Assembly: GCA_034620365.1 (NCBI GenBank)
Contig: JAQGEQ010000314.1
Location: 372,001 to 436,000 of the forward strand
Direction: 5' to 3'
DNA: 64,000 bases
Origin: Pegea sp. RAD2-039
Taxonomy: Eukaryota > Chordata > Thaliacea > Salpida > Salpidae
A model generated the notes under the pieces. The model ran no database searches. It saw only the letters and a list, made by a program, of their open reading frames with translations, and was not told where the DNA came from. Position 1 is the stretch's first letter. Every line of letters begins with the position of its first letter. The position numbers and the translations under genes were made by a program. Positions 25,901 to 35,632 of this stretch are shown in pieces.

Positions 25901-28900
25901 AAACACAGTTTGAATTTAATCTTGTGCTTTGAAACTTATCAGTAACATCTATAAAACCCATCAAAAAAAGACTTGACCTGAATACATTTCCAATAAAAAA
26001 GCGGTTTTCGATGTAGTTAATTAAAAATCAAAATCACAACAATGAAGCCAGATTTACATTAGAAATAAATCAATTGAAAAGTTGGTGGAGAACATTTATC
26101 GTGGTGACAAATTTTAGTAAATTTCAAATTCCAATTGCATTCAAACCTGTAACAATTTGAGGAGTAAATAAAGAAAAAGGTCAAACAAAACACTGAAAAG
26201 TAAGAGAGTAAACTCTCTCTTATAAAACAGCTGAAATGATTCTACTGAACGTCGGGAGTTTTTGAATAAAGCCAAAATGTTGAGCCAACTGTTTTTAGCT
26301 TTAACTTGGTATTTGGCTTGATAGAGAATTGCTTAAATAGATTAAGATAGGTCTGTTATTTGACAAAACAACAAAATTGATTTCTATATTTTATAGAAGT
26401 GTTTGAAATAGTTATTTCTGAAAACAACTAGAATTTATTATTTGATTCATCTAACTATAATTTCATCTATAATGTATTAAATATAAATGATTCTGTCATA
26501 GCTAATTAGATGTGATTCTCTCTCACGATTTACATATTCGTAAAGCAAATAAGATAATTGGTTCATAATTAGATCAGATAAAATGAACAAATCAAAATTA
26601 ATGCTTTTTACGTCTTATGAATTTGTCTGACTGCCAATTGTGAAAAAACATTTTCTTATAACTAAGTTATCATCAATTCTTACTAGTTAATTGAAAAGAG
26701 ATTAAAATAGAGCTCCAAATATAAAGTTAAATTGTAAAAAGTGATTTAATTCATAATTAAAACTTCTGAGTTTTACATATCTAAATAACTGTATCAATTA
26801 ATTGATAGTAATACTTTTACGACAGATAGAATTATCGTAAAGTTTTGATCATATAGAAAAAGTAACATCAACTACAGCTTAAAATCTTTAAAAGTAAAGA
26901 TATTACTTAATCAGTAACAGCTACAGATAATTTCTTTATAGTTTAATTAGAATATTTTGATTCAAATTTATATTTTCGAATAGAAACTTTAAAATAAAGT
27001 AATAAAAACACAGACGACTCAAGCTACTGGACCATTAACTGAGTTGTAATTTGTAAATGAGAACTTTTTTTTAATTTGACTCTCATAGATTAAACCTTGA
27101 TTCACAGTTTGATTTTCAAGCTTTTTGATTGGCTATGACATCATTTCTATTAAGCAAACCTCAACGGAATTGATGTTCAGTACCTATCTAGTCCAAAGAA
27201 GCAATGACGTCACATGGCGTCATGAAACGCCTTTTGAAAATGAACTCACTGCCAAGAATACTTAAAAAAGAAGTTCGATTACATCAGAATTTCGGGGTAT
27301 TGCCTAAAACATCTGAACATTTAAAGGTTGTACTGATATAGAGGTTGAAAAATGAAGAATTAGTCAATAAATGTGTTAAGAAGACTGAAGGCTTGTCAGA
27401 AATCACAATTTACATTTGATAACAAAATGGATTTTTCTTGAAATGGTTTGGAAATTATGCGATATTTACCAAAAATGTTATTAAAGAGTTAACAGATTTT
27501 GGAGGTAAGAATATTAGAGTTTTTTAAACGAGAATAAACTTATGTTAGAAACTCAAAAAAAAGTTTTATTTAATTATAATTCACGATAAAATGTTTGCTT
27601 AAAAATCTTCATTTTATGAATTAAAAATCAAAATATCGCAGATTCCAACATAAAGCTACTAATTGGTAATCAGAACATTATCATAATTATTAATATTTGT
27701 TTAAACTTTATTCAACACATGGCTGCAAATGACAAATTCTACAGATCTTACATTAGATTATAAGATGAAAAGTTTCAACTACGATAATTTAGCTGAACTA
27801 ATGCAGAAAATAGTTTTAAAATTATCTAAACTTATCATTTAGATCTAAAAATGCTTATTCAACTTTTAATTTAACAAATAAGCGTGTGTCAAAATAGTTT
27901 TAATTATCTTACATCAATTTAGTAAACAGTTTTCTATTTTAGTCAAAAAATAAACCAAAACCTGACAACGTTGCTCACCCTATACAAGAAGCTTTAGAAA
28001 AGAAGAGTCCTTTTGAATACACTACAATACCTAAGATTAAATATAAACTTCTTATTAGTTGAGATAAAAACGTTTAACAAAAGATATATTTATAAATTTT
28101 ATGCTATAAGAATATACACAAGAGTAAAAAGAAATAGTTTTTCTGTAATAAAAATAATATTAAAAAAATGTTATTTAAAAGGTATATTTTATAAATAAAA
28201 GTTTATTAAATAGTTAAAACAAAAATTACATTTTGTGATAAAAAATATTTTACTTTCAGGAGTGATTAGAAATATATCGAATCATAAACATAAAAAAATT
28301 TTATTAGATATCAAAAATAAGTGGTAATAAAACTATTAAACACTTTTTTAAAATAAAACAAAAAAATTCAAATATAAACCTTATCCACCTGTCTATTAAT
28401 TAAAAAATTTAAATAAAGTAACCAAAAAATTGGCGAGTTTTTGATGCTGTACTTATAAATCTTTTTACTGTTCCTAAAATTTGTTAGTATTAAAAAAACT
28501 AAAGCAGAAATATTTTGCGCTATTTATATATCTTAATTTGTAAAATTACTTTTTATTTGATTATTCTTTAATTAATAATCTCAAGAAAACAAATACATGA
28601 TTTAACCTTTAGCTTTATAAATATCTATTTAGTTTTGATTATTTAATCTTTAATTAACTTTAGAAAACTTCTACATTTGATATTTTAAGACAAATAAAAA
28701 GTTAATTTTTATTAAAATAAAAAATATTCTTTAAGATTAAGACATTTTTTTTTATTCTGATAAAAGTTAGATAAAAATTGTTAGACTACAATTAAAGAGA
28801 CCTATTTTTAACGTCAAAATCGAATTATAAAAAATTAACTAACTAATAGGCATAATTTTAGCAGAATTTGAAGTTACTAAAATAGAAATATTTACTGTAC

Positions 28901-31900
28901 TACCTAAATTAACATCAAATTAGCTTTACTTAGTATCTAGGTAATTAATTAGGTATAAAATCCCTTTTTTACATAGTAGATCTCGCAAGTAAAGCGAGGA
29001 ATACTATATAAGTTATTATAAAGATTAAAATCTATATTAGTATAAACTATACTTACAAAAAATTTGAAAACTTTAGTGACCTACGATAAGGTGGCATGAT
29101 GCCTATCACTTCGACATACTATGATGCAATAATACAGAATTTATTTTTATACTAAGAGGTATGTGCAAATTTGAAAACCGTGTCATTAAAAATATAATAT
29201 AAAAACACTATAAAGCAATACAAAGAGAAGAAAAAAACTACTTTTTAAGTTATATTTTATTTGTTAATTTCATTCTAATAAATATTTATTCAAACTTAAA
29301 ACATATGCTGAAATTTTGATGTGCTATGAACTCTTAAATTTCTGTCAAAAGCCTGTAGACACAGACAATGTTGGCAAAATGTTTCAACAAATTCAACTGT
29401 ATAATCAAATAGATTCAACTTTGTGACAAAATCTTTATTTTTATCACAGCTTCAAATCGAACAGGTGTCAAATGAATCATTGCAGTCAGTAAGCACTCAG
29501 CCCTTAATTATATGGGTAATTGGCATTAATCTTCATTCACAGTTTAAGCTACTTCTACCAACAAACTTTTTATTCTATGAGTCTAATGATCTTGTTTGGC
29601 TGGCACATTTGTAACGAAGCTTTTAGTAAGGTTTTTTTTCACTTTTCGAAAATAGTAATTCTAATAGGCATTTTTAGATCCTATAAACATCGAAAAATTA
29701 CTTAGTAAATAAATAGACCTCATTAATGATTTTTGCAAAGATAGACTTATATGAATGTCTTGAAATATTCAATTCGGTTCGTTGAGAAAGATCTCATAAT
29801 GGTGGTTTTTGGGAAAAAGTATGTAATTGTAGGTGAAAATGTTCTGTTCAAAAATCAGTTAATGTTTATTTTTACGGCATTAATATATAGAGTTATTTTC
29901 TGTTTAAATTTGGCGCTTAAGGCATTAGAACCTTTCACTCATGAACTCAAATCGATTTTGCCACTAACTTTAGATCAAAAGCCTTGATACAGCAGTTTTC
30001 ATCTATTTTTGAAATACTTAATGATGATAATTTATGCATAACACTTGCCCATTTGTCTGAATACGAACATAGTCATTGATTTTTTAGTATTTTGCTTCTA
30101 TCTGGACATATTACTGAAATTGCAATTTTTTAAATATCTGTACACAACTTGGCAAAACTTTTGTCAGTCGTATATTTGTTATCATGAAATCTTATTTTTA
30201 ATTTTTAAAAATTAAAAAAATCGAACTTTTTTATTAAGCTGATAGTAAATTTGATAATTATTATAATCAATTAAAACCAACTGTTAAAAATTATTTTTTT
30301 TTCTGCTATTGACTATTAATTTTTGTTGAAAAAATTTAGTTTTATTTCGTGGTCAACACAACATAAATTAAAATCATTTGAAAAAATAAAAGATTAGATT
30401 CAACTTTTAGTGATAATTTAACATAGATTTTGTAGAAAATGTTTTAGGTTGTTAGCAAGGACTTCTTATTAAACCTATTTTGCCATCTAGTTGATTAAGA
30501 TTTTATAAAAAAATATAAGAAAACAAGATTTAAAGCTTTTTTAGTTAAAATTTTCTTTTATTAAAGAGCCTTTTATAAACGCCAAATTAGTACAATCGCC
30601 TAACTTACACTTATCTGTAGTTTTATGATATCTAAGAAAAGTAATTTTAGAAAGAAAAATGTTTTTTAATTCTTATGACATAAATTTTTTAATTGTCACA
30701 CTCATTTTGTACAATCATAATTTTACAATCATTTTTCAAATAATTAATTATTTTTTTTCAACATTAGAATTTAAACTGATTATAAGTTGTTTGAAAAATT
30801 AAAGTTACTTTTACTTTATTCCCTTTCATTTTGAAGTGAGTTCCTAATAAGTTATTATGAAAAATATAAAAAAAAGATAGTCAAATATTATAACAGCATT
30901 ATATCAACATATCAGAAAACTTTCTCAATCAAAACTGAATTTAATTTATTTAAAAAGTCGCTAATTTGTATTTGAATCACATGTAAAATTGTACTTCATA
31001 ATAATTTATAAGTAATAATTTCCAACAAATATGTTACACAACTTCGACAAAAAATCTTTAAAATTTTACATTTCTGTACAGAAATAAACGTTTTCATAAT
31101 AAATTAATTTTCATAGTTAACTAGCAAACAACAAGATAGTTATATAGAATTTTGTTTTTAAAATATAAGGGTGAATAATTTAAGAAAATAAGAAATTAAT
31201 AAAGTAGTCAATAATGTTAACTAAGCTAGTTTACTAAATAACTACTGTAAATAAATGCAATTAAAATATAAAATAAAACTAATATAATCATAAGCAGATA
31301 ACAAAATAAACTGACCCTATAAACAGGGTCATTATCAAAATATAATTATCAATCAAACATTGACAAAATATCTTGTTTTTTAATTATTTGATTTTACGAT
31401 TTGCGTTATATATAAATTCAAGATAACTGATCTTGTCTGTTAACTACTGACCTTCGAGTTTCAAAAAAAAAAGAAAGAAACAAATATATTTATAAGAACA
31501 GCTTAGTCAATTGTCTTTTTTAAGACTTGAGCAAATAACCATATACTAGAGAACAAATTCCGAAGATAGCTTGGAAGTACTTTGTAGACGCGTGCAGCAA
31601 AATATCGACATAAACTCTTTTATATCTTTATATCGATATCTTTATAAATGATTCTTATTCAAAACTTTATAATTTTTAGTTACAACAAGCTTTTAGAAGC
31701 TTTATTAAAATCCATTTCGACTCTAAAAATATAAATTTCTTTTGCCAACCTTCAAGAAATATTTTTAGTTTTTATTTCAACATTATAATCGACATAGTAA
31801 CATGGCTTCAAGCTATTATTACCGAATAAATTTTAACAAAATTTGTTTCGTTTATATAAAAAATAAAGCCATTTTTGTCAAGACATAAAACATTAATTTG

Positions 31901-32364
31901 AAGCTTTTATTAGTAGTATGAATTTATAGCGCATTGTTTAAACAATTTTTCAAATATATTATCTTCTAATAGAGCTTTTTTATACTAATTTTTTGTGTTT
32001 TCTTAATATCTGTATATTATTTTTTATTATTTATATTTAAATAACTCTGATTTTAGTAAATATACGATAAAAATTAGAACTTTTCGATAATTTTCTATTA
32101 ATAAATAATATAAAGATAAATAACTAATTATTCTGGTTTTATATCAAATTATTATAACTTGTGATTAACTAGTGATTAATTAATATTATTTACTTATTTA
32201 TTATTATTTGATATGATATAATTTTTATTATTTGTGTAATTTAGTTAATTATTTCAAGTGATACTCATAAAATCAGTTTCAAATGTTTTTTTTTAATTAT
32301 TTTAGATTGTCTAGGAATTGTTTTTTACAATTTTTTAATAATTATTTTGTATATATAAGCAAAT
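19908..32364. other. 12-kb AT-rich gene desert
   Basis: No complete gene is visible on either strand. The first exon (signal peptide and 5' UTR) of the Kirrel-like gene should lie somewhere here, because its first visible exon begins with a splice acceptor at 19908-19910. A small GC-richer island near 27110-27310 with TGACGTCA at 27205 is a candidate promoter. A decayed zinc-finger-like relic lies around 29300-29700. Elsewhere I see only short AT-biased frames and poly-A/T. Confidence 0.45.
29300..29700 (-). pseudogene. Probable decayed C2H2 zinc-finger coding relic
   Basis: On the minus strand one frame reads FCQHCLCLQAFDRNLRVHS (about 29400 down to 29330). It has the C-X2-C-X12-H spacing and the F and L positions of a C2H2 finger. 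Immediately upstream is CDKNKDFVTKLNLFDY, which resembles another finger that has lost its histidines. A third block (KSFVTNVPAKQDH) lies about 200 bp further upstream in another frame. Frames are broken by stops and shifts, so this looks like a dead gene, perhaps part of a zinc-finger family or mobile element. Identification is tentative. Confidence 0.35.
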
Positions 32365-35300
32365 ATGACTTTTGGTTTTGGGTCTTCATCTACTCCTGGT
32401 ATATTTACTTAAGTGTTTTCCTATTTTCTATATTAATTTTGCTAAACTGTTGTACTTAAGACTTTTTCATTATTTATTTATAACAATTCTTCAGTGTTTT
32501 CAATAAAATCCAATTTAAGATAAATTTAAGTTTTCTATTTTATTGTATAGTTTTTTTTATTTATAATTTATTTCTAGCTTTTGGTGCCAAGCCAGCTTCT
32601 ACTGGTAATTTGTTTGGTTCAACACAAGGTTAGTTCCTATTTTTTACTTTAAACTATATTTCAAATAAATTTTTAGTAAAATAAAAGTTATAATTTTATA
32701 TAAAAAGGCATCAATTGAGTAGATATTAATTTTTTTTAGATTTCTTTAACACTTAAACATTTTTATATAAATTAATCAAAGTTTTCTGTATATAAATTTA
32801 GGTTTTGGAGCAAAAACTACTGCATCTGGTGGGCTATTTGGGTCAACACAAGGTAAAAGCTAAAACTGGTTTAATTTAAACTTAAACAAATCAGCTTTTT
32901 TTGGTGTATACAATTATTAGTTTTTATTATCCTTTTGTAATTTATAGGTTTTGGTACAAAAACAACGGCATCTGGTGGATTATTTGGTTCGACACAAGGT
33001 TCTTAAAATTAATTTTCATTTATAAACTGATTTTTATATCTATAATTTTACTAATTATAAATTTTTAGGTTTTAAATTTCTAATTTGTGAAAATGTATGT
33101 TAGCGAGAGGTGCTCTCTTCAGGCACCCTCCTTCACATTTATTGTAATAAATAAATAAAATGTTTAATATATTTAAGGTTTTGGAGTGAAAACTACTTCA
33201 TCTGGAGGATTATTTGGTTCTAGTTCAGGTGCTTCTTTTATAAAAACTTTTTATAAATTGAATCTAATAAAAATTATATTCTCAAAAACAAAATTTGAAA
33301 ATAACAAATTACCATCTATACCATGAAAAAGTAAAAACTGAATTAGATGTCTTGGAATATTTTTAATAAGTTGTGGCTTGGTTAGAAATCCTCTGTAGTC
33401 TTTATCAATCTTCTTTTGAATCTTTAAAATTCCTTTAAATAATTTTATATTCTCAGGATTTGCTGCAAAATCAACGGCTTCTGGAGGTTTATTTGGATCA
33501 ACACAAGGTGATATTTCAATGTTCTTCTCATGTCTTTATTATCTTTGTTTGTAGGTTTTGGTGCAAAGACAACAGCTGCATCAGGAGGTTTATTTGGGAC
33601 ATCGACAGGTTGATTCTTTTTAAGTATTTCACAAAAAAGTCAATTTTTGTTGATAATTTTAATAATTTTTTAATAAAACTAAAAATTTGATGTCAATTTT
33701 TAAATGATTTGAAGATTAAATTGATTTAATTTTTAGGATTTGGAGCAAAAACAACAACTGCATCATCTGGAGGTTTGTTTGGATCAAGTCAGGGTTAGTT
33801 AGAGATCTCTACTTTCTAGTTGGTTTGATTTTAATAAATATTTTATAGGTTTTGGAGCAAAACCTTTGAATTCTACGGGATTATTTTCTACTAACAACAG
33901 TTAGATTTAAAAAATATGATTTAAATATTTTATTATCAAATGAAACATCTAGTCTCTTCATTTAATTTGTATTTTTGATTCATAATCTTCTTATGCTTAG
34001 CTGTGGAACTTTTCACTTTTTTATCAAACTTAATAGCCTGCCAAAAATTTGTTTAAAATTTCATCAAAAACCTTTTACAGCTTTCAACATAAAACCAACA
34101 ACCAATAACCCATCAGCTAACAACAACAACCAACAACAAACAGGTAGAAAAACAACAACAAACCACCAAATTGTTCATTCATCTACAAACAGACCCAAAA
34201 GCAGCAGAACTATTAGCAACAGCCACCTCGCTAACATCTCCAGTGTTATTTGGTGACGAACGTGACAAAGTAATAGCCAAATGGAACATGGTCCAAGCAT
34301 TCTGGGGCACGGGGCGCGGGTTTTATCGAAAAGATGGGTCTTGTGTCAACTTCACCCCACAAAACTATTTTTCAAGATTTAAAGTAACTCCTAAAAACTT
34401 CAAAATTCCATCATTCATCAACTGAAACTCAACAGGCAGTTGGTTACAGTCTCATACCCACAGTAACCGACGATCGCGGTTTAGTTTCGTTGCTATGCAA
34501 CAAAAAACAAAGCGAGATGGAGGCAGCGGGAAGTTTAAACATCTGTGGTGTGATTCATAAGATTATGGGATCAAATAACTCGCTTAGTGTCGCTATTGAG
34601 TCAATCGAACCTCTTCCCGATGACAAATGTGAAGTTAATATCTATGTCAGCGAGCAATCAACTGTAACAGGAACTACGCGACGCGTTTTCGCCACTGAAT
34701 TACATAAATTCCTTCAACAAAATAACATCAAACAACAATTACAACAACAACTTGCCATGGAGAGTTGCATCGCGCGCGTTGCTATGAGCGCTGAGCAAAT
34801 AAACCAGTTGCTTAGCAACCCACCAGGAGGTACTCTGTTTGCTTCGACTAACTGTTAACTAGCTGGGAGTTACTTTAGGGATTGATCCTGTTATTTGGGA
34901 GCAAGCTAAGATCGATAATCCTGATCCTTCTTCTATCATCACCGTTCCAATGTTAGGTTTTAATGAACTTCGAAAGAGACGAGAGCATCAACAGATGATG
35001 GGAAAGCAACACCAGACTCGACTTGATGTAATTTATAGTTTTCTCGACATCTTTTTTACAACATCCATCATCTACAGATCTTGTCTAAAGGTTTAGAGAA
35101 GGCTAAGCATGATTTAACAAACACACAATCAAAAATTGATCTTCATAAAAGGAAGTTTCTGGAACTATCACATCGATTACTACAAGTAAACTTTTACTCA
35201 CATCTTTTTCAAACTTATTTCAATCAAATCTGATCCAGGTGGTTATTATGCAAGAAATTATCCGTAAAAGTGGACTTGCTATACAACCAGAAGAAGAGTT

Positions 35301-35630
35301 ATTAAAAGTGAAACTAGAAAAGTTTTTGAACGAATTAAACGCACCAATGAAACATCGAGTAAATTCCGAATGAAAGAAGTACTTTTATTAAATCATTTGT
35401 TACTACAGGGTCGTCTTAATGAGCTTCTATCTCAAACTAGAATGCATCAACCAACTAGTATGACCAACAACACAACAGTGCTTGACAACGAAGCTCTCAA
35501 CGAAATCCGAAAGCATCTAAAAGACCAGCAAGAAGGTTTAAACGCTCTAGTTACCATCCTTAAAAACGATTTCCAAGATTTGAATGTAATTGAAAAACAT
35601 TTGGCATCAGAACCACTTAACTATCAATAA
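32365..35630 (+). CDS. NUP54: Nucleoporin p54 (Nup54)
   Basis: Nup54 is part of the central-channel Nup62-Nup58-Nup54 complex of the nuclear pore. Sixteen exons fit in frame: 32365-32398, 32578-32628, 32802-32852, 32948-32998, 33178-33228, 33457-33507, 33555-33608, 33737-33793, 33849-33899, 34081-34143, 34193-34383, 34436-34829, 34879-35027, 35078-35185, 35239-35358 and 35409-35630. They give 565 residues (human 507). Exons 2-9 each encode one FG unit (GFGAKTTASGGLFGSTQ type), all 51-57 nt and phase 1. The structured part carries DERDKVIAKWNMVQAFWGTG, LPDDKCEVNIYV, GIDPVIWEQAKIDNPD, MMGKQHQTRLD and LNELLSQTRM, all typical of Nup54, with coiled-coil helices at the C-terminus. Introns 10-13 are only about 49-52 bp. 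The junction at 34143/34193 is the least certain. AATAAA overlaps the stop codon at 35626. Confidence 0.95.
33090..33160 (+). mobile_element. 3' fragment of a tRNA-derived SINE in Nup54 intron 4
   Basis: The string with GAGAGGTGCTCTCTTCAGGC and the following CCCTCCTTCACATTTA matches, with few changes, the 3' part of the SINE at 52341-52512 (there on the minus strand). It ends in an AT-rich tail with repeated AATAAATAAATAAA. The tRNA-like head is missing, so this is a 5'-truncated copy. It lies in the sense orientation of Nup54. Confidence 0.75.
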
Positions 35631-35632
35631 AT

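Noticed and set aside
31312..31331. A perfect 7-bp stem with 6-nt loop (TGACCCT ... AGGGTCA), looked at as a possible histone-type or regulatory stem-loop.
   Set aside because: It does not match the histone 3' stem-loop sequence, no gene ends nearby, and one short hairpin in 12 kb of desert is expected by chance.
34093..34192. An alternative Nup54 reading across 34144-34192 without an intron (KQQQTTKLFIHLQTD).
   Set aside because: That frame has a stop at 34090 and no phase-compatible acceptor. A 49-bp GT-AG intron fits the neighbouring tiny introns better, although it remains the weakest junction of the model.
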